A stretch of DNA of 64,000 nt from Desulfobacteraceae bacterium (GTDB lineage Bacteria; Desulfobacterota; Desulfobacteria; Desulfobacterales; Desulfosarcinaceae), in contig JAAERL010000751.1 in assembly GCA_024230435.1 (NCBI GenBank), positions 50,919-114,918 of the forward strand, read 5' to 3'. The translations under genes and the position numbers were made by a program. Of this stretch, positions 44,256 to 51,970 are shown in pieces. Below the pieces are notes generated by a model that saw only the letters and a program-made list of their open reading frames with translations, made no database searches and was not told the origin of the DNA. The stretch's first letter is position 1, and every line of letters starts with the position of its first letter.

Positions 44256-44606
44256 CCGGCCTCCTTTTTTTTGTATCCTATGTATTTGTAAGTGGCTATC
44301 GTTGATGTATTTTGCATAATCCAAGTTATCGGATCAAGTATCCCGAACTTGAATTTGCGTCCGTAAAATAAAAAGCTCCGCGCGAGTTGTCAAGACAGTC
44401 TCAGGGATATTTATCCTAATTTTGCGTCAGGCTAGCGCAACGCACCCGGAACGTTTTTAACTCAGGCTCTAAGCCCAGCATGCCATATTCGTATCTTCCA
44501 CGAACCTTAAACCCGGTCAATTTGCCGATGTGTTTTTTTTCTTGCGCCTTTTAAAAAGAATCAGTATTTTTTTCCGCTGGTTACCGGGACTTAAATACGA
44601 GAGTAT
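44256..44606. other. Divergent intergenic region, moxR operon / toroid protein
   Basis: 351 bases between divergent genes; promoters for both must lie here but no clear -35/-10 pair stands out. AGGCTCTAAG at about 44465-44474 equals the end of element C and may be a relic. Otherwise I see nothing. Confidence 0.35.
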
Positions 44607-45644
44607 ATGGAGCAATGCGTTTTGGCCAAACGATACCCGTTTATTTCACAAAAAGATGATTTAAAAATAGATATTTGTGCTGTTGTGGATTTGATTGTGC
44701 AAACTCAACTGCCCGATGGCGCCATTCCCTGGTCTGCTGGTGATAAACTCGATCCGTGGGATCATGTGGAGTCCGCCATTGGCCTGACTATTGGAGGCGC
44801 TTTTGATGCTGCCCGGAAAGCCTACCTGTGGCTTGAGCAGCATCAATTGCCCGGCGGCGGCTGGCATGCGGCATACAAAGACGGCAGCGTCACGGATGCG
44901 ACCCGTGAAACCAACCATGCAGCTTATATCGCAGTCGGGTTGTATCATTATTATCTGGTGACACAAGATTATTCCTTTTTAAAAAGGATGTGGCCGGCAT
45001 TGGCGGCGGCCATGAATTTTGTACTTGACCTTCAGGGCCCCGGAGGCGAAATTTATTGGGCCGTGAGCCCAAAGGGACAGGTTGATCCAATGGCCCTTTT
45101 AACAGGGTGCAGTTCAATTTGTTTTAGCTTAAAGTGCGCTTTTGTTTTATCTATGCTGTTGGATAAGCCGCAGCCCAAATGGCGCCGGGGTTATGAAAGA
45201 TTACGCGATTGTATCAGAACAAAACCACATCGGTTCAACATGACCAAAGCCCGGTTTTCCATGGACTGGTTTTACCCGGTGTTGTGCGGCGTTTTCACCG
45301 GGGATGAGGCTAAAAAGCGCATTGAGAAACACTGGAAAAAATTTGTTATAAATAATTTGGGTGTGCGCTGCGTTTCAGATCAACCCTGGATAACCATCGC
45401 CGAGTCCAGTGAGCTGGTGCTGGCCTTAAACGCCATGGGAGATGATTTGCTGGCGCGTGTTTTGTTTGGGTGGATTATTGACCATACCTTTTCCGATGGA
45501 ACATTTTGGTGTGGTTTTACCTGCCCTGATATGGTTTTATGGCCCGAAGAAAAGATCACCTGGACAAATGCTGTTGTTTTGATGGCTGCCGATGCATTGT
45601 ATGATTTGACACCGGCGGCGGGATTATTCAGGCATGGCCGGTGA
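44607..45644 (+). CDS. Alpha/alpha-toroid protein (prenyltransferase/squalene-oxidase-like fold), function unknown
   Basis: 345 residues, no signal peptide. Repeated helical segments with GG/W motifs (LPDGAIPWSAGDKLDPWDHV, QLPGGGWHAAYKDG, GPGGEIYWAVSP, MDWFYPVLCGVFTGDEA, SDGTFWCGFTCPDMVLWPEE) suggest an alpha/alpha barrel as in terpene cyclases, prenyltransferase beta subunits or glucoamylase-type hydrolases. I recall similar proteins carried in databases as 'phenyltransferase domain' proteins. The conserved acids (DPWDHVESA) could be catalytic. The next gene encodes a hexapeptide acyltransferase 58 bases downstream, so a role in glycan or lipid modification is possible but unproven. Confidence 0.7.
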   Translation: MEQCVLAKRYPFISQKDDLKIDICAVVDLIVQTQLPDGAIPWSAGDKLDPWDHVESAIGLTIGGAFDAARKAYLWLEQHQLPGGGWHAAYKDGSVTDATRETNHAAYIAVGLYHYYLVTQDYSFLKRMWPALAAAMNFVLDLQGPGGEIYWAVSPKGQVDPMALLTGCSSICFSLKCAFVLSMLLDKPQPKWRRGYERLRDCIRTKPHRFNMTKARFSMDWFYPVLCGVFTGDEAKKRIEKHWKKFVINNLGVRCVSDQPWITIAESSELVLALNAMGDDLLARVLFGWIIDHTFSDGTFWCGFTCPDMVLWPEEKITWTNAVVLMAADALYDLTPAAGLFRHGR

Positions 45645-45702
45645 AGCGTTCAGAAGGTAAATTCAGAACACAGTGAACTATTTTGAGCTTTGAGGAGCAC
45701 GC

Positions 45703-46422
45703 GTGCGTAGAGATCATCGCCCTTATGTGGTTAAAAAGGCCTGGATCAAATTTCAGAAGTTTTATACACGGCATTTCTTAGGCCCCCAGTTCGATTCGCT
45801 GGGAAGCGGGTTCAGCTTTATGAGTCCCTGGCATGTAGAGTTGTTTGGCGGGCCAATTGAGATTGGCAAATACGCCACGTTTATCGCTACATCCGATAAA
45901 AAGGTGCGTTTGTCCGTTTGGCCGGAAAAGGCCTCCTGCGGAAGTATTAAAATTGGCGACTACTGTCTGGTTTGTCCGGGAGTCAGAATCAGTTCAGCGG
46001 TTGGGATTCAGATAGACGATAACTGCATGCTGGCCAATGGGGCGTATATTACTGATTCGGATTGGCACGGCATTTACGATCGTATCACATTAGGCAGCGC
46101 TTTGAACGTAAGGTTGCACAAAAATGTATGGATAGGCGACAGCGCCATTGTGTGCAAAGGTGTTACTATTGGACAAAACAGTGTTATAGGAGCTGGAGCT
46201 ATTGTTGTAGAAGATATACCGGCCAATTGTATTGCCGCCGGTAATCCGGCCCGGGTGGTGCGTCAGCTGGACCCAAATGAAACATTTAGGACCCGTGAGC
46301 ATTTTTATTCCAATCCGACAAAGCTGGCTAAAGGTTTTATTCAATGGGAACAAGCCGTACTCAAGGAGAATACGCTTTTTAGCTGGCTAAGGCATATTAT
46401 ATTTCCCAGTCAGGGCGATTGA
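45703..46422 (+). CDS. Left-handed beta-helix (hexapeptide) acyltransferase
   Basis: 239 residues from a GTG at 45703 after GAGGAG. Hexapeptide-repeat turns run through the middle: IKIGDYCLVCPGVRI, IQIDDNCMLANGAYI, then NVWIGDSAIVCKGVTIGQNS and VIGAGAIVVEDIPANC, ending AAGNPARVVRQLD, the XAT/CatB/WecB-like acetyltransferase signature. The catalytic histidine candidate is in DSDWHGIY. It transfers acetyl or related groups to a sugar or small molecule; substrate unknown. Its neighbours are the toroid protein upstream and an OmpA lipoprotein downstream (33 bases). Confidence 0.88.
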   Translation: MRRDHRPYVVKKAWIKFQKFYTRHFLGPQFDSLGSGFSFMSPWHVELFGGPIEIGKYATFIATSDKKVRLSVWPEKASCGSIKIGDYCLVCPGVRISSAVGIQIDDNCMLANGAYITDSDWHGIYDRITLGSALNVRLHKNVWIGDSAIVCKGVTIGQNSVIGAGAIVVEDIPANCIAAGNPARVVRQLDPNETFRTREHFYSNPTKLAKGFIQWEQAVLKENTLFSWLRHIIFPSQGD

Positions 46423-46455
46423 TGGGTTAGGCAAACGAAAGGAGGGCAGGCAGGG

Positions 46456-47949
46456 ATGAAATATTTTTATTTTTATAGAGTGTTAGTGCTTTTTGTGTGT
46501 GGATTCCTTTTTTGCGGATGCGGTCAGCAACCTCTTAGCGGTCAGCAACCTCTTAAAGGTAAGGCAGTTATTGAAGAAAAAAGCCCGAAACAGGCTTTGA
46601 CGCAACTGGGGCGGGATTTGAATGCCGCAAGAGCAAAAATGGTGAATTTGTTGTCTCCTGCATGGTTCGAAAAAGCAGAAACTTCCTATGGCAAAGCAAA
46701 AAAAGCCGCTGAAAAAAACGCCTCCGCGCAAAAAATCATGAAATATATCTCCAAAGGGCGTTCCGAGTTGGACCAGGCCGGAGATTTTGCCGGCAAATCC
46801 AAATATCACCTTGCCCCTGTGATTGAAAGCCGCAACAAAGTCATCAAGGCAAAGACCAAGAAAAAGGTTTTTATACCTCTTGCAAAATTGGAGAAGGATT
46901 TTATCCGATTGACGCACGCTGTGGAAGATAACGATTTTCGCTATATTCATAAACATAAAAAAAAATTGAGTCAGGCCTATCTTGATCTGGAATTGCAAGC
47001 CATCAAGGGTACGGTTCTGGACCAAGCGCGCATTTCATTAAAACGGTTGCAAAAGAAGGGCGTTCATAAAATGGTCCCTGAAGCCTATGCTCAAGCTGCT
47101 GCCAAATTAAAGGAAACCAATGCTTATATAAACGCGAACCGCTATGACCATGTGGGCATTTCCGCCAGGGTGGCGGATGTTGAATTTTACATCCAGCGGG
47201 CCAAACATATTTCGAAAATGGCCAAAAACCTCCAAAACAAGAGCCCTGAGGCCATTGCTTTGATAATTGAAAATTATTTACATAAGGTTAATGAGAGTCT
47301 TGATGAGCCCGATCACCGGAATTTATCTTTTGATGATCAGCACACCAGGATCATCAACTCGGTAAATACGCTGAAAGACAATTACGTGGAGGCGGCTCAG
47401 GAGTCTGAAAAAAGAAGCGGGCAAATTAAGATGATGAACCAGCACATTCTCGATCTTGAGGGCCGTACCTACGAATTCAAGGAAGCCAAGGATCGGCTGG
47501 CCGCCGAAAAGCGCTTTAACGCCCTTTACAACCAGGTAAGTGCAATGTTTTCGAATCAAGAAGCGGAAGTATACAAAAAGGGCCGCAAGATGATCATCCG
47601 CATGAAATCCATAAGCTTTCCGGTTGGCAGTTCTGTCATTTTACCCGTGAACTATAGCGTTCTTTCCAAGGTTCAAAGGGCGATCCATGTTTTCGGAGAA
47701 CCCGATGTTACCATTGAGGGTCATACGGACAGCACCGGCAGTCCGGCGAATAATAAAACTCTTTCCAGAAAACGAGCTGAAGCCGTGCGTCAGTATTTTA
47801 TTGCTAATAATGTCCTGTTTGCCGAAAAGATTAGCGCCCAGGGGTTTGGGGCCGAAAGGCCGCTTGTTTCCAACTCCACGGCAAAGGGCCGGGCAATTAA
47901 CAGGCGAATCGACATTGTGATCAGGCCAGTCCTTAAAAAGACATATTGA
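46456..47949 (+). CDS. OmpA-family peptidoglycan-binding lipoprotein
   Basis: 497 residues with AAAGGAGGG upstream. The signal peptide ends in the lipobox LFCGC, so the mature protein should be lipidated. Directly after it GQQPL occurs twice (GQQPLSGQQPLKG). The long middle is helical with coiled-coil character and DUF4398-like segments (ARAKMVNLLSPAWFEKAETS). The C-terminal ~110 residues are an OmpA-like domain: VTIEGHTDSTGSPANNKTLS and RKRAEAVRQYF, with RAINRRIDIVIRP at the end. It probably ties the outer membrane to peptidoglycan. It closes a three-gene run. Confidence 0.9.
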   Translation: MKYFYFYRVLVLFVCGFLFCGCGQQPLSGQQPLKGKAVIEEKSPKQALTQLGRDLNAARAKMVNLLSPAWFEKAETSYGKAKKAAEKNASAQKIMKYISKGRSELDQAGDFAGKSKYHLAPVIESRNKVIKAKTKKKVFIPLAKLEKDFIRLTHAVEDNDFRYIHKHKKKLSQAYLDLELQAIKGTVLDQARISLKRLQKKGVHKMVPEAYAQAAAKLKETNAYINANRYDHVGISARVADVEFYIQRAKHISKMAKNLQNKSPEAIALIIENYLHKVNESLDEPDHRNLSFDDQHTRIINSVNTLKDNYVEAAQESEKRSGQIKMMNQHILDLEGRTYEFKEAKDRLAAEKRFNALYNQVSAMFSNQEAEVYKKGRKMIIRMKSISFPVGSSVILPVNYSVLSKVQRAIHVFGEPDVTIEGHTDSTGSPANNKTLSRKRAEAVRQYFIANNVLFAEKISAQGFGAERPLVSNSTAKGRAINRRIDIVIRPVLKKTY

Positions 47950-47982
47950 AATTATTGGTAAACAATAAAAAATGATTGAAAA

Positions 47983-48002
47983 TCAATAAATTTTTATTGA
48001 CA
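47983..48002 (+). promoter_or_regulatory. Palindromic operator candidate overlapping a -35 box
   Basis: TCAATAAATTTTTATTGA (47983-48000) is a perfect 8-2-8 palindrome. Its last four bases form the start of TTGACA (47997-48002), a good -35 hexamer for the DUF2975/XRE pair downstream. An autoregulatory site for the XRE protein encoded at 48638 is an inference. Confidence 0.5.
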
Positions 48003-48084
48003 AACGCCAATTTTTTTAGGTAGTGTTATCTCGTTCTTATAAATCTAGGCGATTGACTAAAATTGCAGGAAAGGGTGCACTGTC

Positions 48085-48627
48085 ATGGACAATCTATCCA
48101 AAATTAAACAATTGAGTAAAATTTTTAATTTCCTTATTTCATTTTTGCTGGTGATGACACCAATATATTATTTTTTTTACTGGGTATTTATTAATTATTT
48201 GCCATCAAGATTAATTAGCGTAAATACGCCTTCAATGCCTCTGGTTGCCGATGTGCTGTCAATTAAACTGCAGATTATAGGATTTATGGCGAGTTTGTTT
48301 CCCGTTTCCGCGTTGATGTATTTGCTTTTGAATGTAAGAAGGTTGTTTGCATTTTATGAAAAGGGGATTTTTTTTTCATCCGGCCAATCCGGCATATTAA
48401 AAAAGAACGCCATAGCGCTTGTTTTGTGGGTGGTTTTGCAGATCGTTTACGAGTCGGCTAAAAGTGTCATTTTTTCAGTTAACAACCCCGTTGGTCATAG
48501 AATTTGTCAAGTCGACGTTCACCCGGCGCAAATTACCGCGCTTTTAGCAGGGGGCGTTATTTTTATCATTGCATGGGTTATGGACCAGGCAAGAATAATA
48601 AAAGAAGAAAATGAATTAACTGTGTAG
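48085..48627 (+). CDS. DUF2975-family membrane protein
   Basis: 180 residues with four membrane segments (about 14-36, 52-80, 103-125, 150-170). FYEKGIFFSSGQSGILKKNA is close to the conserved loop FxxGxxFTxxNVxxLRxIG of DUF2975 proteins. Such proteins are almost always encoded beside a small YozG-like XRE regulator, as here (ten bases downstream). The function of the pair is unknown. Confidence 0.85.
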   Translation: MDNLSKIKQLSKIFNFLISFLLVMTPIYYFFYWVFINYLPSRLISVNTPSMPLVADVLSIKLQIIGFMASLFPVSALMYLLLNVRRLFAFYEKGIFFSSGQSGILKKNAIALVLWVVLQIVYESAKSVIFSVNNPVGHRICQVDVHPAQITALLAGGVIFIIAWVMDQARIIKEENELTV

Positions 48628-48637
48628 GCGGGCGATT

Positions 48638-48844
48638 ATGTCAATCATCATAAACCTGGATGTCGTTTTGGCCAAACGCAAAATGAAATCAATCGAGCTC
48701 GCAAAATTGATTGGGATTACAGAGCAAAATTTATCAATTTTAAAAAGGGGCAAAGCCAAAGCAATTCGAATTTCCACTTTGGAAGCTATTTGTAAACATC
48801 TTGATTGCCAGCCGGGCGATCTTTTGGAGTATCAAAAAGATTGA
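48638..48844 (+). CDS. YozG-like XRE-family transcriptional regulator
   Basis: 68 residues, essentially one helix-turn-helix: LDVVLAKRKMKSIELAKLIG then ITEQNLSILKRGKAKAIRIS and LEAICKHLDCQPGDLLEY. This is the short Cro/C1-type (HTH_26) form that accompanies DUF2975 proteins. It probably represses the shared promoter; a palindrome at 47983-48000 is a candidate site. Confidence 0.9.
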   Translation: MSIIINLDVVLAKRKMKSIELAKLIGITEQNLSILKRGKAKAIRISTLEAICKHLDCQPGDLLEYQKD

Positions 48845-48934
48845 CGTACTCCCAAAGCTAAAGCTTCCGGGCTTCACGGCCTAAAGGCTAAATTGTAAAA
48901 AACCGGCTTGGTAATACTTTGGGCTATTTTAAAT

Positions 48935-49654
48935 TTAAGCTGTTAGGGTTCGGTTTGATTTGGTTCCCAAGTAAATTCGGAACAGGACAATTTGCTGAAA
49001 CAGCCCGGCTATTTTAAGTAAGGTTACAACGGTTGTTGCGATGGCGGCCTGATTGGTGTCCTGGAATTGTTCCAAGGTCCTGCCGGCATACAGGCTCAGT
49101 AAGACAAAGGGCAGCTCGGTAATGATAAACGCCATCAAAATCAAGAAAAAGTAGTTTCTCGTTGCCTGGAAACTCATTATTACCGCAGTTCTTGGATCGG
49201 CTTTTTCCAGTATGATAAAAAATTCGGAAAATGCCAGACGTACAGCCAGCCATACAGCCAGCCATACAGCCAGCCATACGCCGGGTACAATAAACAAGAG
49301 GCCAAGCATGATCACAAGCATGATCAAAGACCGGCAAATGATCAAAAGGACAAGCAAAGGGGCGTAGAATTTCAGGGCGGCAGATACCAGTTCAGTAGTG
49401 GAAGGCAGTTCGTTGCGGGCCTGAGCCGCCATCATCAGTGTCAAGGCGCCCGAGTAAATGGGATACAACGCCAAATCGACGGCAAACATTAAAAAAACCT
49501 GCTGGGAGCCGATTACATCCGAAGGGCTGGCGTTGAAAAAAGCGTAGCGAATAACGGCTTCGACAAGCAAGAACGGAACACACAGGCACAATATTTGTGT
49601 CAGGTTGCGAAAAAAGAATTGAACGGAGTCGATTAGAATAAGCTTAAATGTCAT
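48935..49654 (-). CDS. YciC-like multi-pass membrane protein
   Basis: 239 residues from the ATG at 49654 (MTFKLILIDSVQFFFRNL), where related proteins begin; the frame extends to an ATG at 49702 and neither start has a good ribosome site. About six membrane segments. GLLFIVPGVWLAVWLAVWLA then VRLAFSEFFIILEK resembles the DUF975/YciC central motif, but WLAV is repeated because of a 12-base tandem duplication. ADPRTAVIMSFQATRNYFFL follows the family pattern. Function unknown. Confidence 0.7.
   Translation of the reverse strand: MTFKLILIDSVQFFFRNLTQILCLCVPFLLVEAVIRYAFFNASPSDVIGSQQVFLMFAVDLALYPIYSGALTLMMAAQARNELPSTTELVSAALKFYAPLLVLLIICRSLIMLVIMLGLLFIVPGVWLAVWLAVWLAVRLAFSEFFIILEKADPRTAVIMSFQATRNYFFLILMAFIITELPFVLLSLYAGRTLEQFQDTNQAAIATTVVTLLKIAGLFQQIVLFRIYLGTKSNRTLTA
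49245..49285 (-). repeat. 12-base tandem repeat in a membrane helix
   Basis: Three copies of AGCCATACAGCC (plus strand) encode WLAV repeated in a transmembrane segment. The extra copies lengthen the hydrophobic stretch by eight residues without breaking the frame. Confidence 0.85.
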
Positions 49655-49797
49655 ATGATACGGTTTTTTAATCCTTCGGGTATCTATAATAGTTAACAAC
49701 ATGCGGTTTATAGCATATGCCGGTTACCAGGTCACCGGTATTTTTGCAAAACACTTGTGGCGGGGCCGAGGGCTTTTACCGGCCCGCCAGGTTTGCC

Positions 49798-50976
49798 TTA
49801 TTGGGGGCTTTTAGTTCCCGGCCGGTCTGAAAGCCGTCTGAAACACATTGCCCCTAAAAATAACCCGCCTCCCAAAAGGGCAATGCCCGCACTTGCGGCA
49901 AACAAAATGTTGGAGCCAAACTTTTCATACATAGCGCCGCTAATGAAAAATCCCGCCATTAACCCCAAGCCGTAGGTTACGGCATTGTTGACAGCCTGGC
50001 CTAGCGTTTTGGCGCCTTCAGGCATCAGTTTATCCATATAAAGGATGCTGGCCATATGAAAAGCGCCATAAGTAACGGCGTGACTTACCTGCAACAGCAA
50101 CAGGTATTGATCAGACTCGCTTATCCATAAGCCTGTCCAGCGCAGAACCGCCACTATAAAAGACAGGGCTATAACGGTTTCATAGCTGATCCGTTTGAAA
50201 ATGTGTTTGGAAAAAACCATCGTCACGAACTCTGCGCCTACGGCCACGGCCCAGCAAAGGCCGATAAAAAAACCATCATAGCCCAGGTTGGAAAGATGGA
50301 TGGAAAAAAAGGCGTAATAAGCTGCGTGACTGAGCAGCATGAGAAACCCGCAAATAAGAAAAACCGCGACCTCAGGAGTAAACAAGCGCCGTAAACCATC
50401 TTGAAAAAGGCTTGCTTCGGCCAAGGGGACTTTTGGAAATTTGATTGATACCAGCGCCTGAACCCAAGAGCCTGCCAAAATCAGGCTGATAATAATTTTG
50501 GTGCTATATATTTCGATGATGCGTCCCATTGCCAGAACCACACAGATAAAGGCCAATGAGCCCCAGGCCCGCAACCTTCCGTAATGTTTTTTCTGCTTTG
50601 CCAGCACTTCCATGGCAAATGCTTCTTGAAAAGAAATCAATGGAGCGTAAAATATACCGTAAGCAACGGTTGCCACGAGCATCAACCAGAAGTCGGTGGT
50701 TAATAAAAATAAAATCCAGCATGTCGCGCTGATAAAATTGCATAGGATATAAATTTGGCGGCGGGCCTGGAAGTGGTCGGCAATAATGCTCCAGAAAATG
50801 GCAAATACGATTAATATGATGGAGCGGGCCGCCGAAAGCACGCCGATCTGCCATCCAGAGAAACCTAACTTGTAGCAGTACAGGTTAAAATAAGGAAGAT
50901 GGATGCCCATAACACCGAAATATAAAAAATATTGGGCTGCTATGACCCATCGGGCTAAAGGGGTTGAATTTATCAT
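49798..50976 (-). CDS. MFS transporter, PPP (phenylpropionate permease-like) type
   Basis: 392 residues, twelve membrane segments. The N-terminus contains YFLYFGVMGIHLPYFNLYCY then GFSGWQIGVLSAARSI, characteristic of the MFS_1_like/HcaT (PPP) subfamily. HAVTYGAFHMASILYMDKLM and QAVNNAVTYGLGLMAGFFIS follow in the C-terminal half. The substrate is not determinable. A palindrome overlapping a promoter lies about 80 bases upstream. It converges with no gene; the YciC-like gene lies downstream on the same strand with about 140 bases between. Confidence 0.88.
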   Translation of the reverse strand: MINSTPLARWVIAAQYFLYFGVMGIHLPYFNLYCYKLGFSGWQIGVLSAARSIILIVFAIFWSIIADHFQARRQIYILCNFISATCWILFLLTTDFWLMLVATVAYGIFYAPLISFQEAFAMEVLAKQKKHYGRLRAWGSLAFICVVLAMGRIIEIYSTKIIISLILAGSWVQALVSIKFPKVPLAEASLFQDGLRRLFTPEVAVFLICGFLMLLSHAAYYAFFSIHLSNLGYDGFFIGLCWAVAVGAEFVTMVFSKHIFKRISYETVIALSFIVAVLRWTGLWISESDQYLLLLQVSHAVTYGAFHMASILYMDKLMPEGAKTLGQAVNNAVTYGLGLMAGFFISGAMYEKFGSNILFAASAGIALLGGGLFLGAMCFRRLSDRPGTKSPQ

Positions 50977-51402
50977 ATAAAAATGCGGTAAGCCTCTGCT
51001 GTTGGTATTTAGGGTTTTAAAGGTTATGGTTATGTAATCATTGCGTTTTTGGTGTCAACAATGGTTCCATTGTTATAGTATCACACGATTTTTTTATTGA
51101 GTGGGCCGTTTTTAAAATGATAAACATGATTTTAGTTCTTTCATAATTATAATAAAAAAATGCAACAAATCATATAGAGATAGAATCGAAAAAATTAAGA
51201 CAAAATTTTACGCCATTTTGTTCAAGGTTGTAAATAACATAAATATCAGCTTGCAATGGATTATTGCGTTGGAAAAAGATCGTGGCTTTGGGCCTTTTAG
51301 GCTATAAGCGGCGACAATGCTCCGGCGCCGTAAAACTGAACTGGTAAAAAATATTATTGCAAATGATTGGAGTCTTTGAGCCAATCGATCAGGAGCTGCA
51401 AA
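50977..51402. other. Divergent intergenic region, MFS gene / hsp20
   Basis: 426 bases, A+T-rich. It contains the MFS promoter/palindrome (separate entry). No clear promoter for hsp20 and no inverted repeat of CIRCE type were seen. Confidence 0.4.
51031..51074 (-). promoter_or_regulatory. Palindromic operator candidate and promoter for the MFS gene
   Basis: AACAATGGTTCCATTGTT (51057-51074) is a perfect 18-base palindrome. On the minus strand its last two T residues begin TTGACA (plus-strand TGTCAA, 51053-51058). TACATA (51031-51036) lies 16 bases further, a weak -10. A repressor binding here would block the promoter. No regulator gene is adjacent. Confidence 0.5.
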
Positions 51403-51855
51403 ATGGGCCATATAAAGATCAATTTTAGTAAAGAGGTAGATGATTTTGGTTCTCAAATTGGAAAAACCATTCAGGACATTTTCCGCCCCAGGCCGGTAAA
51501 TCCGATGTTTGCAAGCAAAGATTGCAACTGGGTTCCGCAAATGGATATTTTTGAGACGGCAAATCAGATAACTGTTTGGGCTGAACTGGCAGGTGTTGAA
51601 AAAGATGATCTTGTGGTTGAGGTAAACAGTAAAGCCGTTCAGTTGTCAGGTTACCGAAAACAAATCAAACCCATGTCGGCCGGAACCTACCGGCTGGCGG
51701 AAATTCGCTACGGCAGATTCGAGAGGGTGCTTTACCTGCCTTCTCCGGTGAACATTGACGCGGTGGACTCTTTTTTTGCCAATGGTTTGCTCACGATCCG
51801 TATGGAAAAAATTGCACTGAAAAAGTCACACAAGATCCCTATTTCCGATGGTTAA
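51403..51855 (+). CDS. Small heat-shock protein, Hsp20/alpha-crystallin family
   Basis: 150 residues from the ATG at 51403, seven bases after AGGAG. The alpha-crystallin domain spans about 45-140: PQMDIFETANQITVWAELAG then VEKDDLVVEVNSKAVQLSGY, and the closing FANGLLTIRM in place of the usual L-NGVL-I. It holds unfolding proteins for refolding by other chaperones. It lies directly upstream of lon, so a stress-response pair is likely. The RYGRFERVLYLPSPV segment is typical. Confidence 0.92.
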   Translation: MGHIKINFSKEVDDFGSQIGKTIQDIFRPRPVNPMFASKDCNWVPQMDIFETANQITVWAELAGVEKDDLVVEVNSKAVQLSGYRKQIKPMSAGTYRLAEIRYGRFERVLYLPSPVNIDAVDSFFANGLLTIRMEKIALKKSHKIPISDG

Positions 51856-51970
51856 ACGGGCTTTGGCCCATGATTTTCATGCTACCGAAACCGGGCCAGC
51901 CGGGCGCTGAAAAGGTTGATTAGTCCGGCAGAGCAGGCCCGGGGTTATGATTAGCAAACGAGGTGAATAA

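Noticed and set aside
44256..44606. A third copy of element C
   Set aside because: Only the ten-base AGGCTCTAAG matches; the rest of the element is absent.
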